Shown here: one piece after another, positions 17,313 through 26,369 of the stretch | Numbering within the stretch: position 1 is the first letter of the stretch | How the letters are laid out: each line of letters begins with the position of its first letter | NCBI RefSeq assembly: GCF_002699985.1 | Contig: NZ_LKBT01000034.1 | Coordinates: 248,001 to 312,000, forward strand | DNA length: 64,000 bases | Reading direction: 5' to 3' | From: Pseudomonas sp. ICMP 561 | GTDB lineage: Bacteria > Pseudomonadota > Gammaproteobacteria > Pseudomonadales > Pseudomonadaceae | Program-made: the position numbers and the translations under genes | Notes under the pieces: model-generated | What the model was told of the DNA's origin: nothing | Seen by the model: only the letters and a program-made list of their open reading frames with translations | The model's database searches: none

Positions 17313-17352
17313 TGCGTGATCTGTGCGTTTTGAAAGCTTTGTATGCGTGATC
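17313..17352. promoter_or_regulatory. Direct repeats TGCGTGATC upstream of the aminotransferase
   Basis: TGCGTGATC occurs at 17313-17321 and again at 17344-17352, 31 bases apart, in a T-rich region of unusual composition. Spacing by about three helical turns fits a multimeric regulator such as the neighbouring Lrp-type protein. Confidence 0.35.
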
Positions 17353-17461
17353 ATCATGCTTTGTGTAGGATGCGCGCTTGTTGTGTGAGCTATGGAGTTT
17401 TCCCATAGGCTTGCTTACCCCGTTATGTCGCGCCCGCCTTTTTCATCAGGAGTTGTCTGCC

Positions 17462-18661
17462 ATGTTTGCCCACGTTGAGTCCTATGCCGGTGATCCGATC
17501 CTGTCGTTGATGGATACTTATCAAAAAGATCCCAACACCGAAAAGGTCAACCTCAGTATCGGTCTGTACTACGACGACCTTGGGCAAATCCCGCGTCTGG
17601 CTTCTGCAGTAGAAGCCGAGAGCACACTACTTGAGGGCAAGCAGCCTCCTTGCGTGTATCTGCCAATGGAAGGCCTTGCTCCTTACCGTCAGGGCGTGCA
17701 GGCATTGTTGTTCGGCGAGCAGCACCCTGCTCTGCTGGCCGGACGCATTGCAACTATCCAGACCGTAGGCGGCTCGGGAGCATTGAAGGTCGGCGCGGAC
17801 TTCCTGAAGTCGGCTTATCCGGACTCTCAGGTCTGGGTCAGCGATCCGACGTGGGAGAACCATCACGCGTTGTTCGGCGGCGCAGGCTTCAAGGTCAACA
17901 CGTATCCGTATTTCGATGCCGCGACCGGTGGCGTGAATTTCGACGCCATGTTCGCCTCGCTGCAGAAGTTGCCCGCGCACAGCATCGTCCTGCTGCACCC
18001 GTGCTGCCACAACCCGACCGGCGCGGACCTGACCATTGCCCAGTGGGATCAGCTCATTGAACTGATCGGCGCGCGCAAGCTGATTCCTTTCCTGGACACT
18101 GCTTATCAGGGTTTCGGTGCTGGTATGAGTGAAGATGCCTACGCCATTCGAGCTATGGCTGATGCTGGTCTGACGGTACTGGTCAGCAACTCGTTTTCGA
18201 AAATCTTCTCCCTGTACGGCGAGCGGGTCGGTGGTTTGTCTATCGTCTGCCCTGATGCTGCCATGGCCGACAAAGTGCTTGGCCAGCTCAAGGCCACCGT
18301 CCGCCGTAACTACTCCAGTCCGCCGAAACACGGCGCGCTGGTAGTGTCCGCGGTGCTTAACGATCCAATTTTGCGTAACCAGTGGCTCGCTGAAGTGGAA
18401 GCTATGCGTCTGCGCATCATCGAGATGCGCGTAAAACTGGTGGCTGCTCTCAAGGAAAAAATGCCACAACGTGACTTCAGCTATATCCTCACGCAAAGTG
18501 GCATGTTCAGTTACACAGGTTTCAGCAGTGCACAGGTTGACCGACTGAGAAACGAGCACGCCGTTTATCTGATCAGCAGTGGCCGGGTTTGCATGGCCGG
18601 GCTGAACGAGCAGAATCTGCCGAAGGTTGTCGAAGCTTTCAGTAGCGTTTGCGAGGGATAA
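17462..18661 (+). CDS. Aromatic amino acid / aspartate aminotransferase (class I, PLP)
   Basis: The 399-residue protein is a class I aminotransferase: GGSGALKVGADF near 100, HPCCHNPTG near 185 and the pyridoxal-phosphate lysine in NSFSKIFSLYGERVG near 250. The substrate-clamping arginine is in SSGRVCMAGL at the end. It matches TyrB/AspC-like enzymes of Pseudomonas that transaminate tyrosine, phenylalanine and sometimes aspartate with 2-oxoglutarate. The start at 17462 follows AGGAG. It lies downstream of the Lrp-type gene and may be under its control. Confidence 0.88.
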   Translation: MFAHVESYAGDPILSLMDTYQKDPNTEKVNLSIGLYYDDLGQIPRLASAVEAESTLLEGKQPPCVYLPMEGLAPYRQGVQALLFGEQHPALLAGRIATIQTVGGSGALKVGADFLKSAYPDSQVWVSDPTWENHHALFGGAGFKVNTYPYFDAATGGVNFDAMFASLQKLPAHSIVLLHPCCHNPTGADLTIAQWDQLIELIGARKLIPFLDTAYQGFGAGMSEDAYAIRAMADAGLTVLVSNSFSKIFSLYGERVGGLSIVCPDAAMADKVLGQLKATVRRNYSSPPKHGALVVSAVLNDPILRNQWLAEVEAMRLRIIEMRVKLVAALKEKMPQRDFSYILTQSGMFSYTGFSSAQVDRLRNEHAVYLISSGRVCMAGLNEQNLPKVVEAFSSVCEG

Positions 18662-18876
18662 CGGAAAAATCAGGGTTGCAGGCCATTCAAATGCCACTAG
18701 TGCCGTTGGGCTGTAACCCTTGATCCAGAGCGCTACATTCAGTTTCAGTTAAGTTTTGACGGTTAGCCTGTAAATCTGCATGACCCCGTTGGGCGCGGGC
18801 AAATGGATTTGGACGCGATGCCTGTTGTCAGGGTTGCAGCAATAAATCCACATCAATCCGTCAAAGAGGATTAGAC

Positions 18877-19608
18877 ATGAGTGACATGGATAAGCAGGTT
18901 TCAGCTACGTCGGTAGACGTTAAGCCTGAGGCCGAAACTTCCGACGTAGCGCTGGCTCACATTGTTGAAGGCTTCAAACGTTTTCGCTCTGAAGTTTTTC
19001 CTGAGCAGGAAGAACTGTTCAAGAAACTCGCAACGGCCCAGCAGCCGCGTGCCATGTTCATTACCTGTGCCGACTCCCGGATTGTGCCGGAGCTCATCAC
19101 CAACAGCTCGCCTGGCGACCTGTTCGTGACGCGTAACGTCGGTAACGTAGTTCCTCCGTATGGTCCCATGAACGGCGGTGTTTCCACCGCTATCGAATAC
19201 GCCGTCATGGCGTTGGGCGTGCACCACATCATCGTCTGCGGCCACTCCGACTGCGGCGCCATGCGCGCTGTACTCAACCCGCACACGCTGGAAAAAATGC
19301 CGACGGTCAAAGCCTGGCTGCGACACGCCGAGGTCGCCCGTACTGTGGTTGAAGACAACTGCAGTTGCACCGGCGAAAAAGAAACGATGCATGTCCTCAC
19401 CGAAGAGAACGTCATCGCACAACTTCAACACTTGCGTACTCACCCATCAGTAGCGTCGAAGCTGGCCAGCGGCGAGTTGTTCATCCATGGTTGGGTGTAC
19501 GACATCGAAACCTGTGGCATCAAAGCCTACGATGCCGAAAAAGGTCGTTTCCTGGAGTTGGATGGCGACCATCCGACACCGGTTGCCACGCCGAAGTCTC
19601 GCTACTAA
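18877..19608 (+). CDS. Beta-carbonic anhydrase
   Basis: The 243-residue protein carries the zinc ligands CADSR (Cys near 63, with Asp and Arg of the dyad) and HSDCGA (His and Cys near 122-125). It interconverts CO2 and bicarbonate. It is followed 93 bases later on the same strand by a SulP transporter, a well-known pairing for bicarbonate capture or pH balance in Pseudomonas. The acidic N-terminal 25 residues are extra to the core domain. Confidence 0.95.
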   Translation: MSDMDKQVSATSVDVKPEAETSDVALAHIVEGFKRFRSEVFPEQEELFKKLATAQQPRAMFITCADSRIVPELITNSSPGDLFVTRNVGNVVPPYGPMNGGVSTAIEYAVMALGVHHIIVCGHSDCGAMRAVLNPHTLEKMPTVKAWLRHAEVARTVVEDNCSCTGEKETMHVLTEENVIAQLQHLRTHPSVASKLASGELFIHGWVYDIETCGIKAYDAEKGRFLELDGDHPTPVATPKSRY

Positions 19609-19701
19609 AAAACGCGACTTTCACCTCGTTCAGACACCTGACGGTGCGCTACCAGCGCGCCGTGAGGCGTCGTCACGTCTGAAGAATCCCGGAGAGTCAT
19701 C

Positions 19702-21240
19702 ATGAGCCTCGCTCAATTGAAATCCGTTTTGCCCAGAGAGCTTCTAGCTTCCGTAGTCGTTTTTCTGGTTGCATTGCCCCTGTGTATGGGGATCGCTATC
19801 GCTTCCGGTATGCCACCGGCCAAAGGACTGATCACCGGCATCATCGGCGGCCTGGTGGTGGGTTGGTTGGCAGGCTCACCGCTGCAAGTCAGCGGCCCGG
19901 CTGCAGGCCTTGCGGTCTTGGTCTTCGAGGTGGTCCGCGAACACGGCATGGCCATGCTCGGTCCGATCCTGCTACTGGCGGGTGTGCTGCAAATTCTTGC
20001 CGGGCGCTTCAAGCTCGGTTGCTGGTTCCGCGTCACAGCTCCGGCGGTGGTCTACGGCATGCTCGCCGGTATCGGTGTGCTGATCGTGCTCTCTCAGGCG
20101 CACGTCATGTTTGATGGCGGGCCCAAACCGTCCGGCCTGGATAACCTCGTTGCCTTCCCTTCTACCCTGATCCAGGCTATTGGCCCGGGCAGCGGCATGC
20201 AAGCCGGAGCTCTCGGTCTGGGTACGATTCTGGTGATGTGGGTGTGGGACAAGTTTCGTCCTCAGTCGCTGCGCTTCGTTCCGGGCGCCCTGCTGGGTGT
20301 CGGCCTGGCGACCTTTGCCAGTATCGCTTTAGTGATGCAGGTCAAGCGTGTGGAAGTGCCGGATAACCTGGCTGAAGCCATCGACTGGTTGCGTCCTGCC
20401 GACCTGATGAACCTTGCCGATCCAGCGATTCTGATTGCTGCCTTTGCGGTCGCTTTTATCGCCAGTGCAGAAACCTTGCTCTCTGCGGCCGCGGTAGACC
20501 GGATGCATGACGGGCAGCGCTCGGACTTCGACAAAGAGCTGAGTGCTCAAGGCGTCGGTAATGTGCTGTGCGGTCTGGTAGGCGCATTGCCCATGACGGG
20601 CGTGATCGTGCGCAGCTCCGCCAACGTTCAGGCGGGTGCCAAGACACGTATGTCGGCGATGTTCCACGGCCTCTGGTTGCTGGCGTTCGTGTTGCTGCTG
20701 TCCAGCGTGCTGCAAAGCATTCCGGTGGCGAGTCTGGCAGGTGTGTTGGTGTACACCGGTTGCAAACTGGTAGACCTCAAGGCTTTTCGTGGCCTGGGCC
20801 GTTATGGCCGGATGCCGATGTTCACCTACGCGGCCACCGCTGCGGCGATCATCTTTACCGATCTGCTGACAGGTGTGCTGGTCGGTTTCGGTCTGACCCT
20901 GGTCAAACTGGCGCTGCAAGCTGCGCGTTTGAAGATCAACCTGGTGCCCACCGACGTTGAAGGCGAGTTCGAGTTGCGCATGGTCGGTTCCGCTACCTTC
21001 CTGAAAGTCCCGGCGCTGACCAAGGTGCTGGAGACTATTCCAGCGGGCAGCAAGGTTTATGTGCCGATGAGCAACCTGAGCTACATCGACCATTCCTGCC
21101 TTGAACTGCTGGAAGAATGGGGCCGCGCCAACGCTGCTCAGGGCTCGCGTTTGATCATCGAGCCTCGGAGATTGAAGCGCAGGCTGGAAGGTCGGTTGAC
21201 GACGACTACCGGAATTGGATCGGCGGCGTCGCAGGCTTGA
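19702..21240 (+). CDS. SulP-family inorganic anion transporter with STAS domain
   Basis: The 512-residue protein has about 11-12 membrane segments beginning LLASVVVFLVALPLCMGIAI, with the SulP signature region SGPAAGLAVLVF near 60. A cytoplasmic STAS domain occupies the last 100 residues (VPMSNLSYIDHSCLELLEEW). Substrates in the family are bicarbonate, sulfate or related anions. Linkage with the carbonic anhydrase immediately upstream favours bicarbonate, by inference. Confidence 0.9.
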   Translation: MSLAQLKSVLPRELLASVVVFLVALPLCMGIAIASGMPPAKGLITGIIGGLVVGWLAGSPLQVSGPAAGLAVLVFEVVREHGMAMLGPILLLAGVLQILAGRFKLGCWFRVTAPAVVYGMLAGIGVLIVLSQAHVMFDGGPKPSGLDNLVAFPSTLIQAIGPGSGMQAGALGLGTILVMWVWDKFRPQSLRFVPGALLGVGLATFASIALVMQVKRVEVPDNLAEAIDWLRPADLMNLADPAILIAAFAVAFIASAETLLSAAAVDRMHDGQRSDFDKELSAQGVGNVLCGLVGALPMTGVIVRSSANVQAGAKTRMSAMFHGLWLLAFVLLLSSVLQSIPVASLAGVLVYTGCKLVDLKAFRGLGRYGRMPMFTYAATAAAIIFTDLLTGVLVGFGLTLVKLALQAARLKINLVPTDVEGEFELRMVGSATFLKVPALTKVLETIPAGSKVYVPMSNLSYIDHSCLELLEEWGRANAAQGSRLIIEPRRLKRRLEGRLTTTTGIGSAASQA

Positions 21241-21290
21241 GGTTATGAACAGTCCTCACGGCTAAATCTATTCCTTCGGGCAATCCATAG

Positions 21291-21383
21291 CCGTAGGACT
21301 GGCTTTAGCCGGGAGGGCTTTATTCATGACAGAAGATATATGGGACCGTACTGGCCCTCTCCCGGCTAAAGCCGGTCCTACGG
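21291..21383. repeat. REPIN (CCGGCTTTAGCCGGGAG family)
   Basis: Left arm 21291-21315 and right arm 21359-21383 are inverted copies with one mismatch. The core is CCGGCTTTAGCCGGGAG. It lies between two convergent genes. Confidence 0.9.
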
Positions 21384-21399
21384 GGTTATTGGCGATCCG

Positions 21400-22044
21400 T
21401 TAACCTCGATCCAGGGCCAGCCCAAGCCCCAGCTGGCGCGACAGGCATGGCCAGCGCTTCCAGGCGGCTTCGGTGTCCGGGCTGCTCAGGCGGTCGCGGT
21501 AAGCTTCCACGGATTCCAGCTCAAAGCTTTCCTCATCAAGCAACTGATCGACAGCGTGATGCACCGCTTCGTCCAACTGGTTGGCGAACGACTCACCAAT
21601 CAACTGGTGGGCGATAACACTGGCGACCACGGTATTGGACGGGATCAGCGGGCGGGCGAAATGCTTGATGTATAGATCATTCACTTCTTCAACCAGACGA
21701 TGCGCCAGATAGGCCTCGTCCAGCAGGCTGTCGAGGCCCTCGTGGCCGTCCATGATGGCGGGTGGTGCCGTGAAGAAGTGCTCGGCGATTTTCAGCACCG
21801 GCTTGATCTGCCCTTCGATGCCCGCCTCAACGGCGACCTCATGAGCGGCGTCCAGCAAATCCGGCACCAGGTCGATGTAGGCGGTGACAAAACGCGTCAG
21901 TACGCCACGCGCATCGACTTCTGGCAGGTGAATGGCAGGGTGCAGGTGCGGTAACTGGGTTTCAAGTTGTCGCAATAACTGGCCGGTCTCGGCCTCGTGT
22001 TGATGCGCACGTTGTATCTGCTCGCGCAAAGCGGCGGTGTTCAT
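21400..22044 (-). CDS. Conserved hypothetical protein
   Basis: I do not recognise a named domain. The 214-residue protein is acidic and predominantly helical, with no signal peptide, membrane segment or catalytic signature. It contains repeated acidic patches (LDEAVHHAVDQLLDEESFELE). AGGAG lies 5 bases before the ATG at 22044. It sits between the SulP transporter and ctaG; in Pseudomonas this position is held by a gene next to the aa3 oxidase cluster. Function unknown. Confidence 0.7.
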   Translation of the reverse strand: MNTAALREQIQRAHQHEAETGQLLRQLETQLPHLHPAIHLPEVDARGVLTRFVTAYIDLVPDLLDAAHEVAVEAGIEGQIKPVLKIAEHFFTAPPAIMDGHEGLDSLLDEAYLAHRLVEEVNDLYIKHFARPLIPSNTVVASVIAHQLIGESFANQLDEAVHHAVDQLLDEESFELESVEAYRDRLSSPDTEAAWKRWPCLSRQLGLGLALDRG

Positions 22045-22396
22045 GAATGCTCCTGAGGGTGGAAAACCAGGGTACGAATAACGGGAGACCATACGTTAGC
22101 CTGCCTGAACGAAAGGCTAAGACGTTTTTGTCATAACAGGTTCACATATATGTGTATTGGCTATTAAAAGCGCCATTTGCGCCAATATTGCCTCTTAAAT
22201 TTTTGACGCGGCAACTCGCGGGCGACATTTTCCGGATTTTGCCAGCGCGTTGCACGCCTCCGGGGCCTGTCTATACTCGGTTTTTGGCAGGTCAGTGATA
22301 GGCATTGGCTAGTGTCGAGACCCACACTTTCTTCCGCGTCGCCAATCCTCGGTCACCACCTCATGGCGCGCATTTCACTTTCATCAGGTCGACTGT
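22045..22396. other. Divergent intergenic region before ctaG
   Basis: No gene seen. It holds the palindrome CACATATATGTG (22143-22154), AT-rich DNA to about 22200 and a predicted promoter for ctaG at 22250-22277. Confidence 0.7.
22250..22277 (+). promoter_or_regulatory. Predicted sigma-70 promoter of ctaG
   Basis: TTGCAC (22250-22255) and TATACT (22272-22277) are separated by 16 bases, about 120 bases before the ctaG start. Confidence 0.5.
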
Positions 22397-22948
22397 ATGG
22401 GTATGAATGCCCCCCGTTTTTCCAAGTCCCAGATCGTCCGCCTGCTGCTGGTGATTATCGTCATGTTTGCTCTCGGCGTTTCTGCAGTTCCGCTGTTCAA
22501 TGGTGCGTCTCGGGTATTGGGCATTCATGGCAACGCTGGCGATGATCAGCGCTCGCAACGGGTCGATGAAAGCCGTCAGGTACGGGTGAAGTTCCTGTCG
22601 TCCAATGCCGTGAACATGGTGTGGGGCTTTTACCCTAAAGCCGATCAACTGGAAGTACATCCCGGCGCCGTTAATGACATGTGGTTCATCGCCCAGAACC
22701 CCACAGACCAGCCCATGACAGCTCAGGCAGTGCCGAGCATCTCGCCAGGCTCCGCAGCGGCGTACTTTCACAAGACAGAATGCTTTTGCTTCACCCAGCA
22801 AGTGCTGCAGCCGGGTGAGCGTGTGGAAATGCTGGTGCGTTTCATCGTCGACTACGACTTGCCGAAAGACATCGAACAGCTAACGCTGGGATACACCTTG
22901 TTCAACGTGACCTCCAGCAAAACGCCTGCCTCGAAAAGCGGCGGTTAG
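22397..22948 (+). CDS. ctaG: Cytochrome c oxidase assembly protein CtaG (Cox11)
   Basis: The 183-residue protein has one N-terminal membrane anchor (residues 13-33) and a periplasmic copper-binding domain with the Cox11 motif KTECFCFTQQ near residue 132. The family's PLFNG-like segment SAVPLFNGAS precedes the domain. Cox11 delivers copper to the CuB centre of aa3-type oxidase subunit I. Here no coxA/coxB gene adjoins it: the next gene is an SCO protein. Two in-frame ATGs (22397, 22403) are possible. All diagnostic residues are intact, so it is not an obvious pseudogene. Confidence 0.92.
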   Translation: MGMNAPRFSKSQIVRLLLVIIVMFALGVSAVPLFNGASRVLGIHGNAGDDQRSQRVDESRQVRVKFLSSNAVNMVWGFYPKADQLEVHPGAVNDMWFIAQNPTDQPMTAQAVPSISPGSAAAYFHKTECFCFTQQVLQPGERVEMLVRFIVDYDLPKDIEQLTLGYTLFNVTSSKTPASKSGG

Positions 22949-23058
22949 CCGTTGCTGGGTGCATCGAGTTCTCTTCCTGATTCGGGCGTCCGTGCTGTAA
23001 CGTGGCACGCCATTGCAATCTGCGCTCCGCCACCACAAGACCCATTACTGCTGATCTC

Positions 23059-23691
23059 ATGACTCGAACCCAGAAAACCGTTTTCATCCTGGTCGCCCTC
23101 GTCGCTTTGATTTTGGGCTATGCCGTCAATCGTGTGTTGTCCGGCAACAGCGCTAGTGACCAGACCGCTTTGATCGATGCCGGGATCATTCTGCTGCCCC
23201 AAAGCCGCAAGCTGCCAGACCTGACCATGACCGATCAGGACGGCCAGCCAGTGCAGGTCAACGGGTTCAAGGACAAGTGGACGCTGTTTTTTTTCGGCTA
23301 CACCTATTGCCCGGACATCTGCCCTACCACCCTCGCCCAGTTGCGTCAGATCAAGAGCGAACTACCTCAGGAGACGTTGAGCAAATTGCGAGTGGTGCTG
23401 GTCAGCGTCGATCCCAACCGCGATACGCCGCAGCAGCTCAAACAGTATCTGGGTTATTTCGATAAGGACTTTGTAGGGTTGACCGGCAGCGTCCCGGACA
23501 TTCAGAAGCTGGCCAACAGCGTGAGCATTCCGTTTATTCCGGCCGATACCAGTAAACCGGGCTACACCGTGGACCATAGCGGCAACCTTGCGTTGCTCGG
23601 GCCTGACGGCAATCAGCGCGGGTTCATTCGTGCGCCGTTCAACAATCAGAAGCTGCTGGCGCAGTTGCCGGGGTTGTTGGAGCGGGAGTGA
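23059..23691 (+). CDS. SCO1/SenC family copper chaperone or redox protein
   Basis: The 210-residue protein has an N-terminal membrane anchor (residues 7-26) and a thioredoxin-like periplasmic domain. Copper ligands are Cys84 and Cys88 in FGYTYCPDICPTT and a histidine in TVDHSGN near 166. SCO proteins help load CuA of cytochrome oxidase or maintain thiol redox state. The ATG at 23059 is chosen as it directly precedes the anchor. It follows ctaG by 110 bases and probably shares its transcript. Confidence 0.9.
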   Translation: MTRTQKTVFILVALVALILGYAVNRVLSGNSASDQTALIDAGIILLPQSRKLPDLTMTDQDGQPVQVNGFKDKWTLFFFGYTYCPDICPTTLAQLRQIKSELPQETLSKLRVVLVSVDPNRDTPQQLKQYLGYFDKDFVGLTGSVPDIQKLANSVSIPFIPADTSKPGYTVDHSGNLALLGPDGNQRGFIRAPFNNQKLLAQLPGLLERE

Positions 23692-23719
23692 GTTGGCAGC
23701 GCCTGGCAGGGACTGTTTT

Positions 23720-23825
23720 CTGTTGGAGCGAGTGGGCGGCAATCCGACTTGCCCGCGAAGAACGATGGCAGGTCGTTCTGATAGACCTGAGGCGCTTCAT
23801 TCGCGGGCAAGCCTCGCTCCAACAG
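23720..23825. repeat. REPIN with an interrupted left arm
   Basis: The right arm (23800-23825) is standard: TTCGCGGGCAAGCCTCGCTC then CAACAG. The left arm (23720-23755) is broken by about 15 extra bases, TGGGCGGCAATCCGAC at 23733-23748, a module also found in REPs near 7.9 kb and 37 kb. Confidence 0.85.
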
Positions 23826-23850
23826 GATCTGCAAGTCGCGGTGATTCAGC

Positions 23851-24624
23851 TTAAAAAGCCGGAACCACTGCGCCTTTGTACTTCTCGGCGATGAACGCTT
23901 TCACTTCCGGGCTTTGCAGGGCGGCAACCAGCTTCTTGATGGCGTCCGCATCCTTGTTGGCCTGAGTCGTCACGAGAATGTTGGCGTAAGGCGACTCGGC
24001 ACCTTCGATGATCAGCGCGTCCTTGGTTGGATCAAGTTTGGCCGCCAGCGCGTAGTTGGTGTTGATCAGGGCCAGATCAACCTGAGTCAGCACACGAGGC
24101 AGGGTTGCAGCTTCCAGCTCGCGGAACTTCAGGTTTTTCGGGTTTTGCAGCACATCGCTTGGCTTGGCGAGAATGCTGGTTGGGTCTTTCAGGGTGATCA
24201 AGCCGCCTTTGGCCAGGAGCAGCAACGCACGGCCTTCATTGGTGGCATCGTTAGGCAACGCAACGTTGGCACCGTCCGGCAAATCGGCCAGGTTCTTGAT
24301 CTTGTCCGAATAAGCACCGAACGGTTCTACGTGAACCTTGGCCACGCTCACCAGATCAGTGCCCTTACCCTTGTTGAACTCATCCAGATACGGCTGGTGC
24401 TGGAAGAAGTTGGCGTCCATACGATTCTGTGCAACTTGCACGTTAGGCTGCACGTAGTCATTGAAGACCTTGATTTGCAGGTCCACGCCTTCTTTGGCCA
24501 GGGTCGGCTTCACGAATTCGAGAATCTCGGCATGCGGTACGGCACTGGCCGCAACGGTCAGGGTTTCATCAGCGTGTGCGGACAACGCAGCAACAGCAGC
24601 AAATACGGCCAACAGCTTCTTCAT
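23851..24624 (-). CDS. metQ: D-/L-methionine ABC transporter, substrate-binding protein
   Basis: The 257-residue protein has a signal peptide (hydrophobic 4-17, ending SAHA) and the NlpA/MetQ fold: VAASAVPHAEILEFV, FQHQPYLDEFN and the ALINTNYALAAKLDPTKDAL segment. No lipobox cysteine is visible, so it would be a soluble periplasmic protein rather than a lipoprotein. It is the last gene of metN-metI-metQ, 63 bases after metI. Confidence 0.92.
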   Translation of the reverse strand: MKKLLAVFAAVAALSAHADETLTVAASAVPHAEILEFVKPTLAKEGVDLQIKVFNDYVQPNVQVAQNRMDANFFQHQPYLDEFNKGKGTDLVSVAKVHVEPFGAYSDKIKNLADLPDGANVALPNDATNEGRALLLLAKGGLITLKDPTSILAKPSDVLQNPKNLKFRELEAATLPRVLTQVDLALINTNYALAAKLDPTKDALIIEGAESPYANILVTTQANKDADAIKKLVAALQSPEVKAFIAEKYKGAVVPAF

Positions 24625-24687
24625 ACATCAACTCCTTTGAGAGCCCGCCAATCTGGCGGGCTATTGCCGAGGGGGATCGGCCAAAAA

Positions 24688-25362
24688 CTAGCGGTGGGAA
24701 AAGTGCGCGACCAGTTTGTCGCCAATGGTTTGCAGGATTTGCACCAGCACCAGCAGCAATACGACCGTCACAAACATCACATCGTTCTGGAAACGCTGGT
24801 AACCGTAACGAATCGCCAGGTCGCCCAGCCCGCCCGCGCCGACGGCACCCGCCATGGCGGTGAACGACACCAGCGCAATCGCCGTAACGGTAACAGCGGC
24901 CAGGATGCCGGGGCGAGCTTCTGGCAACAGCGCCTTGACGATGATCTGCCGCGTGGTGGCGCCCATTGCCTGAGTCGCTTCGATGATGCCGCGATCCACT
25001 TCACGCAGCGCGGTTTCCACCAGACGTGCAAAGAACGGCGTGGCGCCCGCGATCAGCGGTGGCAACGTGCCGAGGATGCCCAGCGTGGTGCCGGTGATGA
25101 TCTCGGTCACGGGCATCATCACGATCAGCAGGATGATAAACGGCAAAGCCCGCAGCAAGTTGACGATTACCGCCAGCACTGAGTACAGGCCTTTGTTTTC
25201 GAGCAACTGGCGTGGCGACGTGAGGAACAGGATCACACCCAGTGGCAAACCGAGCAGCACGGTAAAGCCCAGAGACACAACGAGCATGTTCAGGGTGTCG
25301 AGGGTAGCGATCCAGATCTCGGCCCAATCGACATTGGGGAATAAAGTCAGTAGAGCGTCCAT
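24688..25362 (-). CDS. metI: Methionine ABC transporter permease
   Basis: The 224-residue membrane protein has about 5 helices and the EAA loop characteristic of binding-protein-dependent permeases (EATQAMGATTRQIIVKALLP near 140). It matches MetI. Its ATG shares one base with the metN stop (TGATG), indicating translational coupling in the metNIQ operon. Confidence 0.93.
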   Translation of the reverse strand: MDALLTLFPNVDWAEIWIATLDTLNMLVVSLGFTVLLGLPLGVILFLTSPRQLLENKGLYSVLAVIVNLLRALPFIILLIVMMPVTEIITGTTLGILGTLPPLIAGATPFFARLVETALREVDRGIIEATQAMGATTRQIIVKALLPEARPGILAAVTVTAIALVSFTAMAGAVGAGGLGDLAIRYGYQRFQNDVMFVTVVLLLVLVQILQTIGDKLVAHFSHR

Positions 25363-26369
25363 CAGCGCAGCACCTCCATATGAACATCCGCGGCGGTGAA
25401 GCGAGCGAAGGCGGCGTCTATGTCACCGCCGGTGATGGCCAGCGTCAGCTGCCCGTAAGGCGTGTCCTTGATGCGATCGATGCGCCCGGCCAGGATGCTG
25501 TAATCCACACCGGTTTCTCTCGCGACAGTACCGAGCAGTGGCGCGTAGGTCGCCTCACCCTGGAAGGTCAGACGCACGATGCGGCCTTCGACGTGGGCGA
25601 AGTCATCGCGCTGTTCGTTTTCATCGATCTGCTCGTGTTCCTGAACAAAGCGCTTGGTGGTCGGATGCTGCGGGTGCAGAAACACATCGGCGACCTTGCC
25701 CTGCTCGACGATCACGCCAGCGTCCATGACCGCGACGTGGTCGCATACGCGACGGATCACGTCCATCTCGTGGGTGATCAGGACGATGGTCAGCTTCAGC
25801 TCGCGGTTGATCTCGGCCAGCAGTTGCAGGACCGATGCGGTGGTTTGCGGGTCCAGCGCGCTGGTCGCTTCATCACACAGCAGGATTTTTGGCTTGGTCG
25901 CCAGAGCGCGGGCGATGCCGACACGCTGCTTCTGCCCTCCGGACAATTGCGAAGGGTATTTCTTCGCGTGGTCGGACAGGCCAACCCGTGCCAACAGTTC
26001 TGCCACGCGCTGATCGATCTCGGCGCGGGACATATCACCGGCCAGGGTCAACGGCATGGCGACGTTGTCGGCCACGGTTTTGGAGGACAGCAGATTGAAG
26101 TGCTGGAAGATCATCCCGACCTGCTGGCGGAAACGCCGCAAGCCATTGGCATCAAGGGCGGTGACGTCTTCGGCGTCAACGATGATCTGTCCGCCGCTCG
26201 GGGTTTCCAGGCGGTTGATCAGGCGCAGCAGGGTGCTTTTGCCAGCCCCCGAATGGCCGATCAGGCCGAACACCTGACCGTCTTCAACGCGCAGGCTGGT
26301 AGGGTGCAGGGCCGGAATTTCCTTGCCTGCCACCCGATAGGTTTTATGGACGTTATGGAACTCGATCAC
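25362..26369 (-). CDS. metN: Methionine ABC transporter ATP-binding protein
   Basis: The 335-residue protein has Walker A GHSGAGKST near 38, the LSGGQKQR signature near 141, Walker B ILLCDEATSALD near 160 and the H-loop near 199. The C-terminal 90 residues form the NIL regulatory domain, which binds methionine and inhibits transport. It heads metNIQ. I found no S-box or MetJ-type site in the 450 bases upstream. Confidence 0.94.
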   Translation of the reverse strand: MIEFHNVHKTYRVAGKEIPALHPTSLRVEDGQVFGLIGHSGAGKSTLLRLINRLETPSGGQIIVDAEDVTALDANGLRRFRQQVGMIFQHFNLLSSKTVADNVAMPLTLAGDMSRAEIDQRVAELLARVGLSDHAKKYPSQLSGGQKQRVGIARALATKPKILLCDEATSALDPQTTASVLQLLAEINRELKLTIVLITHEMDVIRRVCDHVAVMDAGVIVEQGKVADVFLHPQHPTTKRFVQEHEQIDENEQRDDFAHVEGRIVRLTFQGEATYAPLLGTVARETGVDYSILAGRIDRIKDTPYGQLTLAITGGDIDAAFARFTAADVHMEVLR

